Made by a program: the position numbers and the translations under genes. A DNA stretch of 64,000 nucleotides from Caprella mutica (taxonomy: Eukaryota > Arthropoda > Malacostraca > Amphipoda > Caprellidae), in the NCBI GenBank assembly GCA_947561585.1, contig CANNZV010001471.1, positions 186,001 to 250,000 on the forward strand. The letters are read 5' to 3'. Positions 1 through 11,800 of this stretch are shown piece after piece. Within the stretch, counting starts at the first letter, position 1, and every line of letters starts with the position of its first letter. The notes under the pieces are model-generated. The model had not been told where the DNA came from. It did no database searches and saw only the letters and a list, made by a program, of their open reading frames with translations.

Positions 1-590
1 AAAAGTCGTAAGTTTGAAATCGAATAAAAATTTCTTTCAAAGACTTGACTCCGCAAACAAAGACACACCGAATGAAATGTGTCCTAAAGTTCGAGATTTT
101 TTGTGATCTAAGGGGAGAAGAGGACCAAAACCAGCAGGCAGAATGATTTACTTTGAAACTTTTGCTGATATGTGGTCAGATGGAGGTGACACATTTCGGA
201 CACTCTTTCGCTATCTATCGGAGGTTTATTTACCAACAGACTAATTAGGAGGGAATATCTTAAAGTTTTTTAAGTTTGTGTTGAGTGTTAGGAATCACTG
301 TCTGACTTTAATGGGTATTTAACAAAGAGGTTCAAAATGCAATTATAATGCAGAGCAAGAACAACCGTACTCGGAAAGTGTATCTACTTAAAGGTCATGT
401 TTGGTCATTCAGAAAATTTCAAAAGGTCAGATTGACCTTTAATGAGATACACAATTTTCAGAGAACTCACAGAAGTCGAGGTTCCCCTGTATCACTCTTT
501 ATAATATACCAACATTGTTAAACTGAATCATAATCACAATCAATGTATTGATTTATAGTCAAATAGTAGTATTGAATTGTAAACTTGATG
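1..590. other. Intergenic, partial family D repeat
   Basis: AT-rich DNA with no coding signal that I can support. Positions about 365-475 hold a degenerate inverted pair (CGGAAAGTGTATCTACTTAAAGG-like left side, AAAGGTCAGATTGACCTTTA in the centre). It resembles the family D elements at 36843, 46446 and 31805. The rest is unassigned. Confidence 0.4.
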
Positions 591-764
591 GGGTAAGTTC
601 CGAGTTACCGGACAGTTCTATATTTACAATCATATATGAAGAAACTTTATAATTTAACATTAAAACTCGTTGTTTCAACTGGTTAACTCCTTTAATTAAA
701 ATGTTAATTATATCTGCATTTCTTATATGATCGAAATTGAGAAACTGTTCACAAATTAGGAAAA
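591..764. mobile_element. Family A inverted-repeat element
   Basis: The left arm starts GGGTAAGTTCCGAG and runs into ACCGGACAGTTC. The right arm contains TTATATGATCGAAATTGAGAAACTGTTC, its diverged reverse complement. There is no coding capacity. It is an old copy of the most abundant repeat family in the window. Confidence 0.6.
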
Positions 765-1500
765 GAAATTTCCTTAATAGTTACTGAAGTCGCATCGCCT
801 GAACGAAATTCCAAAGAACCTCGTTAGAAAGAGGTAACTCTTAGGGAGGTAAAAGAGTCTGAGAAATGAAGGCTGCACGAAATACCAAGCGTGGTCTTCA
901 CGAAGCCTCCTTCTAGGGGTTAGGAGGAAAAAACAGACAAAACGAATGGCCGATGAGTGTTTTTTTGCGGACATCTCGCCAGTCGATTGGACGCTAGAAT
1001 GTCCTGCTAAAGATAAACCTTCCCCCTTTTTCTTGATCTTAGAACAGTTTCATATAGTGTCTTAAAGCTTAGAAAATCACACTCATGTATTATTTATTCT
1101 TAATATGGTATGCACCTATTGATAAATGATTTACATTAGAGTGTTTCGTAGTGTCAAATTTAGAAAAGATTTAAATTTCTAAATCAAAAAGCCACTTTAT
1201 CATCCAATTATTATTAGGTCATTCAATAGCAAAGAACATTTACTGAAATCTCGAATGATATTTAGTGTATTTAGGATTTTAAATTACTAGCTAAAGCCTA
1301 TCTAACTATGAATCTATATTATGGTTCGCATTTGTGATTATTGAGGGCAAGATTCAGACCTCTTAAAAGTTTTAGCTGGAACAATCCCTCGCCTTTTCAT
1401 TCTAGAGGCCTAAAAAGGAGGATATGTGTAGGAGTTGATAGCATTATAACAGGAGATGCATTATAGCAAGAGATGCATTATGGAGAAGACTGTGGTATTA
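765..1500. other. Intergenic, no gene seen
   Basis: The minus-strand open frame at 974-774 has an arginine-rich, low-complexity translation and no recognisable domain. I treat it as chance. An approximate short direct repeat around GAGATGCATTAT occurs at 1450-1485. Nothing else stands out. Confidence 0.4.
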
Positions 1501-1527
1501 TCTGTGGTGCTGATATACCTCACTTAC

Positions 1528-1653
1528 CCTCACTCAGTCCTCGGCCTGCTGTAATCAGCTTTTCCGCTTCCACAAATTGAGCCGTCGGTTTAGCCCCGGA
1601 GAATAAATGGGTGAACTTAGTGCTCCATCTGGCTGCGTATTTCCAGACCTCAG
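1528..1653 (-). CDS. Possible internal exon, product unknown
   Basis: On the minus strand this GC-richer block ends at a textbook splice donor (GAGG followed by GTAAGT at 1527-1522). It begins after a weak CTCCTAG acceptor. One frame reads through a mixed-composition peptide with segments such as EVWKYAARWSTKF and FVEAEKLITAGRG. The phase-0 frame is also open for 32 codons, so the reading frame is ambiguous. I do not recognise either peptide. It lies on the same strand as, and 3.8 kb downstream of, the CLCA-like exon. However, the first frame needs a split codon at the acceptor, whereas the CLCA exon ends on a whole codon, so I cannot join them. It could equally be a fragment of an old transposon ORF. 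Confidence 0.22.
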
Positions 1654-1659
1654 CTAGGA

Positions 1660-2830
1660 GCGATGGGTTTTAATTTCCAGAGTCTATATAATAGCTAAGC
1701 TGCTATCAAAGAGATATCAATAAGCCAATGGCATGATATGTACGAAGTAAATACACTCAGGAGACCAGTTCCATGCATACTAAGCTGCACCGTCTTCAGT
1801 TTTACGTCGACTCTGTTTTTGACGAAGGTAACTATATCACTCCCTGGTGAAGTATCTTGGCGTGAATATAATAATGCAGTTAATGGATATTGAAACTGTA
1901 GGCATGAGCAAAATAGCGACGTGGATTGACAGTTTCATCGAGAGTGGTTTTGAAGAGAGATACCGAGGGTGTTGGTGATATGAGACAAAATATATCAGTC
2001 TACTTAAATGTATCAGAAAAAGAGAACTTCAGACATGTTTGACATCAGAGAGCCTTGAATTAGGATGTGATAACCTTGACAAAATTGACTGAGGGATTTA
2101 AAATCAGCCTCTCATATATCCTATGAAGTGATAGTTCAGTCGGGGAAGACCACGAGATGGCCAAACATTATCATCGATGACTACTGTATTATTTTCTTTA
2201 GTGACTCTTTTCTAATATAATTTATACTGTGCTATATTGTAAAGTTTTAGTAGAATTTACGTTACTAGATCAATTAAAGACTTTACACCAAATTTATGTG
2301 TTCTCATTAATAATAACGAAAAGATACCTAACAAATAATGGTTGTAACTATGACACTAGTAACAATCTGTAATTAACGGATTTACTCAGGCAAGTCAAAA
2401 CCAACATTTCTTTCAATAACATGTCTCCACTCTATATCCCGGTGATATGTTTTTTTGCTTCATGTCGAAATCTTATTCCAAATAATGATATGCAAGTTTA
2501 AAAATTTGAGAACACCTATACAATTTCCCAGAGTTTATAAACTTTACCTTAATTTCAAATTTCGGGTCCACAATAGAATATTATTATATTTTCCGAACAA
2601 TTATTTTCAATTATAATATTTTATTTGTAATAAACATCAAAAGATGGAAATTATTATTTTTCCATTTTGACGATTCCAAGACGAGTATATTTATGTTGCC
2701 AAGATTTTAACTTTGAGTTTTGTGAAAGGGAAATAAAAGCGAAAATGCTTCAATGAATAATTTTCTATTTTAGGATTTGAGTCAAAAGCATGTCTATTGC
2801 ATTTAAAATTCTGATGTAGTATAAAGTATA
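1660..2830. other. Intergenic, no gene seen
   Basis: The stretch 1700-2170 is somewhat less AT-rich but contains stops in all frames within short distances. From 2170 the sequence is very AT-rich. I see no promoter, RNA or repeat of note. Confidence 0.4.
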
Positions 2831-2838
2831 TAGCACAT

Positions 2839-3180
2839 ATGGATATATTATACAGTATATACTACAGCACATATGGATATATTTTATATAGCACACATAT
2901 TAATCACACTGTTCCTCTGCTAAGTCAAAGACGGACCATCCGATTGCAACACATCCATAAGCCAACTTGTAAATTGGACTCCCATTTTGCAATTCAAATA
3001 CTCCACCTGAAAGTGACGTTCGAATGATTTTACACATTGAATACATGACGGGATGAACTTGCAGGATTGGAACGAGGTGTTCGACCACATACCTCCACCC
3101 CTGTGAACTTTGGCAACTTATTCAATTTGGTGGCGACTAGAAATGGTGACTGAGTTCAAAGGGCTATAACGCCTACCAAC
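2839..3180. other. Short repeats and unassigned open frame
   Basis: Positions 2837-2900 carry two copies of an AGCACATATGGATATATT unit. The minus strand from 3088 (a GTG, not ATG) to 2900 is open for about 60 codons. A CTTTCAG acceptor-like site lies within it at about 3019, followed by a reading with GGVFELQNGSPIYKLAYG. I do not recognise the peptide, and there is no ATG. It may be a decayed exon or chance. Confidence 0.2.
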
Positions 3181-3284
3181 TTCCTTGATTCGATACATGC
3201 ACAGGCGATACGTAAACATGAATAAATTAGTTGTGAGTGTGACCATGTGGAAACGAACCATAATTCTGAAGGATCATTTCAACG

Positions 3285-3622
3285 GGGTGGTTATATTCCT
3301 AAAGGATATGTGTTTCAATTCACCAATATCTTTAGGATATGGTTATCGATACCTAAGAAGATATACTCAACGATATCTTGGAGTATATGTAATCACCTAT
3401 ATCTTGGAAGGTATATCCGCCGACATTTTTAGGATACATTCACAGTTATCTTTAGGATATACTCAACGATATCTTAAAGATTACATCACCAATATCTAAA
3501 AGGATATATTCAACGATATCTTTAAGATATGATTACCAATATCTTAAAGGATATATTCAACGATATCTGTAAGATATGATCACCAAGATCTAAGGGGATA
3601 TACCCCCCGATATCTTATATGA
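3285..3622. repeat. Degenerate tandem repeat, ~46 bp unit
   Basis: At least four spaced copies of CAACGATATCT alternate with AGGATAT and CACCAATATCT segments. The unit is about 46-48 bp and strongly diverged. The overlapping plus-strand open frames (3185-3499) are translations of this array. Confidence 0.7.
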
Positions 3623-3997
3623 TTATACACCAAAACAATTAGTTCCATGTTAACCCTTTTCCTGTGGTAGATCAAAGAAAACTACCTGTGATATATTGCT
3701 CTTTAATTAACAGCTGTGGTTACGTATGACTTAATTAACATATTGTGTTAATTACAACTTAATGTTAATCCTTTAATTTGTAGCAAGGTGTAAAAAGGAA
3801 AGAATTTGCAAGAAGCATCAATTGAAAAATTAAAAATAAAAGTAACTAATTTTTTTTTAAAGGTTCTGCCATTTTTTTTTAGATTCTGATTCATCGCTAA
3901 AAAAAAAAAGAAAGAAAAACCTTTATCGATTCAAAATGATATTTTAAATTTAATATTAAATTATTGAATAGTTGTACTATCCATATTTAGGAATCTA

Positions 3998-4118
3998 GGG
4001 TAAGTTACGAATTAGCGTACAGTTCCACATCTTTCATCATTTTATAAAAAAAAATACAATTTAACTTTTAATACTTTTTTTTGATATGATCGATAATTAG
4101 GAACTGTCCGATAACTAG
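3998..4118. mobile_element. Family A inverted-repeat element
   Basis: The left arm is GGGTAAGTTACGAATTAGCG then ACAGTTCCACATCTTTC. The right arm is GATCGATAATTAGGAACTGTCCGATAACTAG in diverged complement. Only about 120 bp long, with a poly(A/T)-rich centre. Confidence 0.65.
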
Positions 4119-4302
4119 AAAGAAATATTAAACATATTTTTTCCTTTTTAAATATTAATTTTACTCCATTAGTTATATCAGCAATATATTTGACAATTGA
4201 ATTTAAAAATATATATATATATGTATATGGAAAACAACTATATAATGTACATACTTTCCTAAATTATCTTTAATTGAATTTCCTTGAATAAGTAAAACTT
4301 TA

Positions 4303-4796
4303 GGGTAAGTTACGATATACCGACCGTTACGCAATTTCGTGCATTAGTTACTTATAATATAAATATACTGACAGTTTGGTAGAACGTGGCACAGTGAGTG
4401 CTGATTTTAAACGTTCTACCAAACTGTGAAACGTTCTACCAAACTGTGAAACGTTCTACCAAACTGTGAAACGTTCTACCAAACTGTGAAACGTTCTACC
4501 AAACTGTGAAACGTTCTACCAAACTGTGAAACGTTCTACCAAACTGTGAAACGTTCTACCAAACTGTGAAACGTTCTACCAAACTGTGAAACGTTCTACC
4601 AAACTGTGAAACGTTCTACCAAACTGTGAAACGTTCTACCAAACTGTGAAACGTTCTACCAAAATGTGAAACGTTCTACCAACTGTTAGTATAATAATAT
4701 GAATTGTATCTAATATAAATTATAATAAATTTACTGTGCGTAAATTAATTTAAGTGCACGAAATTGTGTAATGGTCGGAATGGTATAAATCACCCT
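4303..4796. mobile_element. Family B inverted-repeat element with internal minisatellite
   Basis: The left end reads GGGTAAGTTACGATATACCG and continues to GCAATTTCGTGCA. The right end is the diverged complement (TGCACGAAATTGTGTAAT up to CACCCT at 4796), giving arms of about 45 bp. Inside the left arm CAGTTTGGTAGAACGT (4371-4386) is the reverse complement of the 20-bp unit that follows as a tandem array. A sibling left half without any array lies at 7029-7125. Confidence 0.75.
4411..4687. repeat. 20-bp minisatellite, ~14 copies
   Basis: The unit ACGTTCTACCAAACTGTGAA is repeated head to tail, nearly perfectly. A single C-to-A change is seen near 4663 and a truncated last unit ends at 4687. It is embedded in the family B element and opposes the inverted single copy at 4371-4386, so the strand could fold back. 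Confidence 0.95.
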
Positions 4797-5283
4797 AATA
4801 AATGCGTTAAAAGAAAATCATTCGATTGACCATAAAAGTCATTCTTTTTTCTGAAACACTTTAAATTAACTCACAATTATTTAATTAATATTATGTTCAA
4901 ATATATACTTATTATACTGTATTAATTATGATATGTATTCCTATCTAATTTAATAAAAAAGCAATGAAGCTAAAATAACCACATCGTAATTTGTACGCCA
5001 AAATAATTGGATTAAATAACATCGTGTAATAGGCTAATCGATACCATAAATAAAAGTACTTAGATAATTAAATTATACATAAATATATATAGATATGTAT
5101 GATAAAAAATATTTTTTGTTGATGCAATTACTGAAATTGTTGAGTCAATGTGTATAATGTATGAAAAAAATATATTATATATTATTCATTATCCGAAGGT
5201 TAATGAAATAGAGGATTGTGTTATAGAAGGAAAATTTGTATCAATTCATTGAGAGTAGACACAAGGATCATTGCTTTGGAACT
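4797..5283. other. Intergenic, AT-rich
   Basis: No coding signal. The stretch is AT-rich with short ATATAT runs near 5080-5180. In a minus-strand gene model for the CLCA-like exon it would lie in the first intron. Confidence 0.4.
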
Positions 5284-5440
5284 CTTTATGAAAAAAACCC
5301 TTATGAAAACACTTTATGAAAAGCCTTTAGGAAAAGCCTTTAAAAAACCTTCACCGAATACTTAATGAAAAGCCTTTACCGAACCCTTAGCAAGAATCTT
5401 TACAAAGCCCCTCACTAAAAATTGTTATCAAAGGCCTTTC
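5284..5440. repeat. Degenerate short tandem repeat
   Basis: Diverged copies of a 15-18 bp motif related to ATGAAAAGCCTTT repeat across the region. It lies just beyond the splice donor of the CLCA-like exon, on the intron side. Confidence 0.6.
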
Positions 5441-5490
5441 CCTCCATATATTCAACATGTTAGCCTAAATAAGTTTTGATAGTACATATG

Positions 5491-5496
5491 ACGTAC
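5491..5496 (-). promoter_or_regulatory. 5' splice site of the CLCA-like exon
   Basis: The minus strand reads AAG then GTACGT, matching the U1 donor consensus. Downstream codons quickly reach a stop, as expected for an intron. Confidence 0.75.
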
Positions 5497-5760
5497 CTTG
5501 AGTCCACTAGAAATGTAGTTGCAGTACTCCTCTGGAACGTAGTGGTTAATTTTGACGATGAGGTTGTCATAGCCATTATCCACTAGAGTTAGAGGCCCAT
5601 GTTCTTTCACTGTGTACGAATCCTGCTCTAACGAATGGTCAATGTAGTGACCGAAATAATCGGCCTGGGGTAGGTCCAAGAAATCCTTTTGCTTGTTAAG
5701 CGGCACAGCTACCGACTGACAGCTCAAAACCGCGAGGATAATCGTCAAAAACATCTTCAT
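5497..5760 (-). CDS. CLCA-like protein, first coding exon (partial gene)
   Basis: The 88-residue exon looks like the N-terminus of a calcium-activated chloride channel regulator (CLCA) family protein. CLCA proteins are secreted or membrane-attached, with an N-terminal metalloprotease-like domain and a von Willebrand A domain, and they modulate chloride conductance. Seen here are a start (MKMFLTIILAVLSCQSVA) typical of a signal peptide, with likely cleavage after about residue 18. A block with the family's early strand pattern follows, LTLVDNGYDNLIVKI then VPEEYCNYI. I chose the Met at 5760 because the signal peptide begins there; an in-frame upstream ATG at 5793 would add 11 residues rich in Phe and Lys. 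The exon ends in CTCAAG and GTACGT (5496-5491), a strong donor, at phase 0. The catalytic HExxH motif and VWA domain would be in later exons, not found in the window. The family call rests on remembered motif pattern, not a search. Confidence 0.72.
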
Positions 5761-6130
5761 CTTCGTTGTTTTGAAAAAAAACACAACTTTCAAAGTAAAC
5801 CCATTGATTGAACTCAGTTATATGTTTCTAATTAAGAGAATAAATCACGCACTGTACATCCACAAGAACAATCCCCTTCAGAATAGCTTTGCTAGTTCCA
5901 GACGCACACACGAGTTGGCTAGTGCTAGTACCAGCAGATTCACATCACCACTACGGACCAAAGCTCGTAGCTGACTGCTGCAAAAACTGCTACTGGAGCT
6001 GCCGATTGTTGCTCTGAACTTACGATGGCTGCCCAAACTACACCGTAGGTTTCGAGTCTTTACGTCCATCATTCGAAAAACTGATGACTTGACGTCTAAC
6101 GCCGCGTTAAGAGATGAATGTGATAAAAAA
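5761..6130 (-). promoter_or_regulatory. Likely 5' UTR and promoter of the CLCA-like gene
   Basis: The stretch 5870-6110 is clearly richer in G+C and CpG than its surroundings and sits directly upstream of the signal-peptide exon. On the minus strand a TCAGTT arthropod initiator-like site occurs at about 6084-6079 and a TCAGC site near 5975. I see no convincing TATA box. Short open frames on both strands (5974, 6135) are serine/arginine-rich and probably non-coding. A transcript from about 6082 would have a 5' UTR of about 320 nt. Confidence 0.4.
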
Positions 6131-6139
6131 AACATCTGA

Positions 6140-6770
6140 AGAACACAAAGTTATCGAGATGAACTTAAATAGTAATCTTCATAATTAGATGTTAGTTACC
6201 AATCACTGAACGGTTTAACAAATATTCGGTCACATAAATGAATATTTTATATGAATAGTCTAATAAGTCGTAACCTACTTATATTGTAATTATGTTCCAT
6301 ACTTATAGGTGTTTGAACGTATGGAATTATATACAGAAAAATACCGATGGTTTCTTATGTTTATATTTGTATGATAAATTCACTATTATAAAGTTAAGTG
6401 ACAATGAAATAATATTTAATAAAAAGTACCTGCAAATAACTTTGTAAACTTTATACAAAGTTTTAAATTCATCCTTTGATATATGTTTGATTATTTAAAT
6501 GTTAACGCAATTGAATTTAAATGTATATTTTGATAGATATAATATGTTTAATGTTAATTATAATTCAAAAGAAAAATTCATTGATGTTATAATCTATAGT
6601 TTATAATTTAATTCTTAAAATTATCAATTAAAATAACCGATATATATTACCCCAAACACAAGTGATAACGTAACAGTTCTACATATAAACATACACTGTT
6701 CATTTAATAACTAATAGTGGGTATTTATTCATATACTATGACATTAAGAATTTTCCATGTTATTAACTGA
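6140..6770. other. Intergenic, AT-rich
   Basis: Strongly AT-rich sequence with stops in every frame. No repeat or gene that I can support. Confidence 0.4.
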
Positions 6771-6776
6771 TAATTA

Positions 6777-6935
6777 GGGTAAGTTACGAATTATCGGTCA
6801 GTACTACATCTTCGGTCATATAAGAAAGAACAATATAAAGATTATTATTATTAGTATGTAATAATAATAACCTATATATTGTTCTTCTTATATGACCGAA
6901 GATGTAGTACTGACCGATAATTCGTAACTTACCTT
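6777..6935. mobile_element. Family A element, near-perfect palindrome
   Basis: The left arm GGGTAAGTTACGAATTATCG, then GTCAGTACTACATCTTCGG, is mirrored almost without mismatch to CTTACC at the right end. The arms are about 70 bp around a short AT-rich centre. The GTCAGTACTACATCTTCGG arm sequence defines a subfamily shared with 20341 and 52368. Confidence 0.85.
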
Positions 6936-7028
6936 ATAATGTAAAGCAATGAAATACAGTCTGCATTAAGAGGCACCTCAACTCCACGGTACTTTCACAC
7001 ACTTTTCAAAGGTGAGTCAGATAACTAT

Positions 7029-7125
7029 GGGGTAAGTTACGATACACCGACCGTTACGCAATTTCGTGCATTAGTTACTTATAATCTAAATATACTGACA
7101 GTTTGGTAGAACGTGGCACAGAGGG
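7029..7125. mobile_element. Family B left half, unexpanded
   Basis: The sequence is nearly identical to 4303-4395 (GGGTAAGTTACGATACACCG through CAGTTTGGTAGAACGTGGCACAG) but is not followed by a 20-bp array or a clear right arm. It serves as the pre-expansion comparison for 4411-4687. Confidence 0.75.
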
Positions 7126-7312
7126 TGTTGCTTTTGATTGTTTAAAACTTTATTTGAATTAACAAATATTTTCCACATGAATTTACCAGTGAATGATGAG
7201 TAAATAACATCAATTTTCTGTTTCATGGGCGCATTTAAAAAAGGAAATAATAACTATTTCCTTGAACAAATTAGCATTATGGCGATTTGGGAGTGGCTCT
7301 GTTGAATAGTGA

Positions 7313-7690
7313 TGTAAGTTCTTAGTTATCGGACAATATCACATTTTCGATCATATATGAATTATATTTTTACTCGTTATTTTAATTATTATATCGTTTT
7401 TAAGGTTTCCCCAAATCCACTTCAGTACAATGTTCGTCACCAAGGAAAGATGTTCTCCTAAAGCAGAGGTCAGTAAGTAACAACGCGTAGCTATCATTTA
7501 ATTATATTCTTATTATGTTCATTATTTCCAAGTGTGCCCAGCAAACAGAAAAGATCTGGAATACGTACATATAAATATATTGGTATTAATACTAATTAAA
7601 ATAACGAGTTTATATTTTTAATTTGGTATAATAAGAATTTGTATGATCCAAAATGTGGAACTGTCCGATAACTTGGAAATTTCCCTATAA
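7313..7690. mobile_element. Family A element, long copy
   Basis: Left arm TTATCGGACAATATCACATTTTCGATC and ACTCGTTATTTTAATT at 7313-7390. Right arm ATTAAAATAACGAGTTT and AAAATGTGGAACTGTCCGAT at 7594-7675. About 200 bp of unrelated sequence lies between the inner motifs, probably a diverged centre or an insertion. Confidence 0.65.
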
Positions 7691-7867
7691 CTTTTTTTAT
7701 GAATTATTCTGTTATATTAATTTTCAATTAATTAATTGACAGATCAATATAAGTTCACATTGATATTAAAATTGTACATTATTACAGTTATTAATAAAGT
7801 GAAGTGAAATAAAGGAAATCTGCACTTTTTATCACCAGGAAAATTTGTAGAGAAAAGAAACTGCATT

Positions 7868-8474
7868 TTAATGGTGCAGTTACATGCAGTTACTTTGAAT
7901 AACTGTAATGGTGCAGTTACATGCAGTTACTTTGAATAACTGTAATGGTGCAGTTACATGCAGTTACTTTGAATAACTGTAATGGTGCAGTTACATGCAG
8001 TTACTTTGAATAACTGTAAGGGTGCAGTTACATGCAGTTACTTTGAATAACTGTAAGGGTGCAGTTACATGCAGTTACTTTGAATAACTGTAAGGGTGCA
8101 GTTACATGCAGTTACTTTGAATAACTGTAAGGGTGCAGTTACATGCAGTTACTTTGAATGACTGTAAGGGTGCAGTTACATGCAGTTACTTTGAATAACT
8201 GTAATGATGCAGTTACATGCAGTTACTTTGAACAATTATAAGAGTGCAGTTACATGCAGTTACTTTGAACAATTGTAAGAGTGCAGTTACATGCAGTTAC
8301 TTTGAACAATTATAAGAGTGCAGTTACATGCAGTTACTTTGAACAATTGTAAGAGTGCAGTTACATGCAGTTACTTTGAACAATTATAAGAGTGCAGTTA
8401 CATGCAGTTACTTTGAACAATTGTAAGAGTGCAGTTACATGCAGTTACTTTGAACAATTGTAAGAGTGCAGTTT
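7868..8474. repeat. 37-bp minisatellite, ~16 copies
   Basis: The unit contains GTGCAGTTACATGCAGTTAC followed by TTTGAATAACTGTAAT or a TTTGAACAATTGTAAG variant. The variants fall in blocks: the AATAACTG type to about 8205, then the AACAATT type. This implies block-wise amplification. A simple internal duplication (GCAGTTAC twice) is present in each unit. Confidence 0.95.
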
Positions 8475-8876
8475 CAAGTTCTGCATTAGATATATATATC
8501 AATAAACTGCAATACTTTATTATTAAATAATTTCTGTTATTTTTCCATTTCAAATAATAATTCGCAAACATCTAAAATAGTCAAGTCATCTAAAATCATA
8601 TTTATATGCTAATGCAGTGTACACATTTTATATTTTATCTAACTAAATATCTTTTTATATGATTATGATAACAATATTTCTATATCACAATAAATAGTAA
8701 TCAATCAAGATTCCATTGAAATAAATAAGGCTTATCAATAGCGATGTATTGGATAGTAAATCAATCATGATTCATCAAAGAAATAAAGAAATTGAAGCCG
8801 TTTCCTTATCTCGGATAAAAGAAAAAACTATGGAGAATTTGGAAGATAATATTTATATAAGCTTTTGCATCTGAAA
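8475..8876. other. Intergenic spacer between two arrays
   Basis: AT-rich sequence without gene signal. The duplicated phrase TAGTAATCAATCA / TAGTAAATCAATCATG (about 8695 and 8755) is the only internal repeat. Confidence 0.4.
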
Positions 8877-11800
8877 TATTTTATCCAGTGGATATTTTAT
8901 CCTGTGGATATTTTATCCAGTAGACTTTTTATCCAGTGGATATTTAATCCAGTAGACTTTTTATCCAGTGGATATTTTATCCAGTAGACTTTTTATCCAG
9001 TGGATATTTTATCCAGTAGACTTTTTATCCAGTGGATATTTTATCCAGTAGACTTTTTATCCAGTGGATATTTAATCCAGTAGACTTTTTATCCAGTGGA
9101 TATTTTATCCAGTAGACTTTTTATCAAGTGGATATTTTATCCAGTAGACTTTTTATCCAGTGGATATTTTATCCAGTAGACTTTTTATCCAGTGGATATT
9201 TTATCCAGTAGACTTTTTATCCAGTGGATATTTAATCCAGTAGACTTTTTATCCAGTGGATATTTTATCCAGTAGACTTTTTATCCAGTGGATATTTTAT
9301 CCAGTAGACTTTTTATCCAGTGGATATTTTATCCAGTAGACTTTTTATCCAGTGGATATTTAATCCAGTAGACTTTTTATCCAGTGGATATTTAATCCAG
9401 TAGACTTTTTATCCAGTGGATATTTAATCCAGTAGACTTTTTATCCAGTGGATATTTTATCCAGTAGACTTTTTATCCAGTGGGTATTTAATCCAGTAGA
9501 CTTTTTATCCAGTGGATATTTAATCCAGTAGACTTTTTATCCAGTGGATATTTTATCCAGTAGACTTTTTATCAAGTGGGTATTTAATCCAGTAGACTTT
9601 TTATCCAGTGGATATTTAATCCAGTAGACTTTTTATCCAGTGGATATTTTATCCAGTAGACTTTTTATCCAGTGGGTATTTAATCCAGTAGACTTTTTAT
9701 CCAGTGGATATTTAATCCAGTAGACTTTTTATCCAGTGGATATTTTATCCAGTAGACTTTTTATCCAGTGGATATTTAATCCAGTAGACTTTTTATCCAG
9801 TGGATATTTTATCCAGTAGACTTTTTATCAAGTGGATATTTTATCCAGTAGACTTTTTATCCAGTGGATATTTTATCCAGTAGACTTTTTATCCAGTGGA
9901 TATTTTATCCAGTAGACTTTTTATCCAGTGGATATTTAATCCAGTAGACTTTTTATCCAGTGGATATTTTATCCAGTAGACTTTTTATCCAGTGGATATT
10001 TTATCCAGTAGACTTTTTATCCAGTGGATATTTTATCCAGTAGACTTTTTATCCAGTGGATATTTAATCCAGTAGACTTTTTATCCAGTGGGTATTTAAT
10101 CCAGTAGACTTTTTATCCAGTGGATATTTTATCCAGTAGACTTTTTATCCAGTGGATATTTTATCCAGTAGACTTTTTATCCAGTGGGTATTTAATCCAG
10201 TAGACTTTTTATCCAGTGGATATTTTATCCAGTAGACTTTTTATCCAGTGGATATTTTATCCAGTAGACTTTTTATCCAGTGGATATTTTATCCAGTAGA
10301 CTTTTTATCCAGTGGATATTTTATCCAGTAGACTTTTTATCCAGTGGATATTTAATCCAGTAGACTTTTTATCCAGTGGATATTTAATCCAGTAGACTTT
10401 TTATCCAGTGGATATTTAATCCAGTAGACTTTTTATCCAGTGGATATTTAATCCAGTAGACTTTTTATCCAGTGGATATTTAATCCAGTAGACTTTTTAT
10501 CCAGTGGATATTTAATCCAGTAGACTTTTTATCCAGTGGATATTTAATCCAGTAGACTTTTTATCCAGTGGATATTTAATCCAGTAGACTTTTTATCCAG
10601 TGGATATTTTATCCAGTAGACTTTTTATCCAGTGGATATTTTATCCAGTAGACTTTTTATCCAGTGGATATTTTATCCAGTAGACTTTTTATCCAGTGGA
10701 TATTTTATCCAGTAGACTTTTTATCAAGTGGATATTTTATCCAGTAGACTTTTTATCCAGTGGATATTTTATCCAGTAGACTTTTTATCCAGTGGATATT
10801 TAATCCAGTAGACTTTTTATCCAGTGGATATTTTATCCAGTAGACTTTTTATCCAGTGGATATTTTATCCAGTAGACTTTTTATCCAGTGGATATTTAAT
10901 CCAGTAGACTTTTTATCCAGTGGATATTTAATCAGACTTTTATCAGTGGATATTTATCAGTAGACTTTTTATCCAGTGGATATTTTATCCAGTAGACTTT
11001 TTATCCAGTGGATATTTTATCCAGTAGACTTTTTATCCAGTGGATATTTTATCCAGTAGACTTTTTATCCAGTGGATATTTTATCCAGTAGACTTTTTAT
11101 CCAGTGGATATTTTATCCAGTAGACTTTTTATCCAGTGGATATTTTATCCAGTAGACTTTTTATCCAGTGGATATTTTAATCCAGTAGACTTTTTATCCA
11201 GTGGATATTTAATCCAGTAGACTTTTTATCCAGTGGATATTTAATCCAGTAGACTTTTTATCCAGTGGATATTTTATCCAGTAGACTTTTTATCCAGTGG
11301 ATATTTAATCCAGTAGACTTTTTATCCAGTGGATATTTAATCCAGTAGACTTTTTATCCAGTGGATATTTAATCCAGTAGACTTTTTATCCAGTGGATAT
11401 TTTATCCAGTAGACTTTTTATCCAGTGGATATTTTATCCAGTAGACTTTTTATCCAGTGGATATTTTATCCAGTAGACTTTTTATCCAGTGGATATTTTA
11501 TCCAGTAGACTTTTTATCCAGTGGATATTTTATCCAGTAGACTTTTTTATCCAGTGGATATTTAATCCAGTAGACTTTTTATCCAGTGGATATTTTATCC
11601 AGTAGACTTTTTATCCAGTGGATATTTTATCCAGTAGACTTTTTATCCAGTGGATATTTTATCCAGTAGACTTTTTATCCAGTGGATATTTTATCCAGTA
11701 GACTTTTTATCAGTGGATATTTTATCCAGTAGACTTTTTATCCAGTGGATATTTAATCCAGTAGACTTTTTATCCAGTGGATATTTTATCCAGTAGACTT

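Noticed and set aside
1528..5760. Joining the 1528-1653 block to the CLCA-like exon as exon 2
   Set aside because: The coding phases do not match for the better-looking frame, and I recognise no CLCA motif in it.
5771..6135. Open frames 5771-5974 (+) and 6135-5878 (-) as genes
   Set aside because: They lie in the likely promoter/5' UTR of the CLCA-like exon, have low-complexity Ser/Arg composition, and show no start or splice support.
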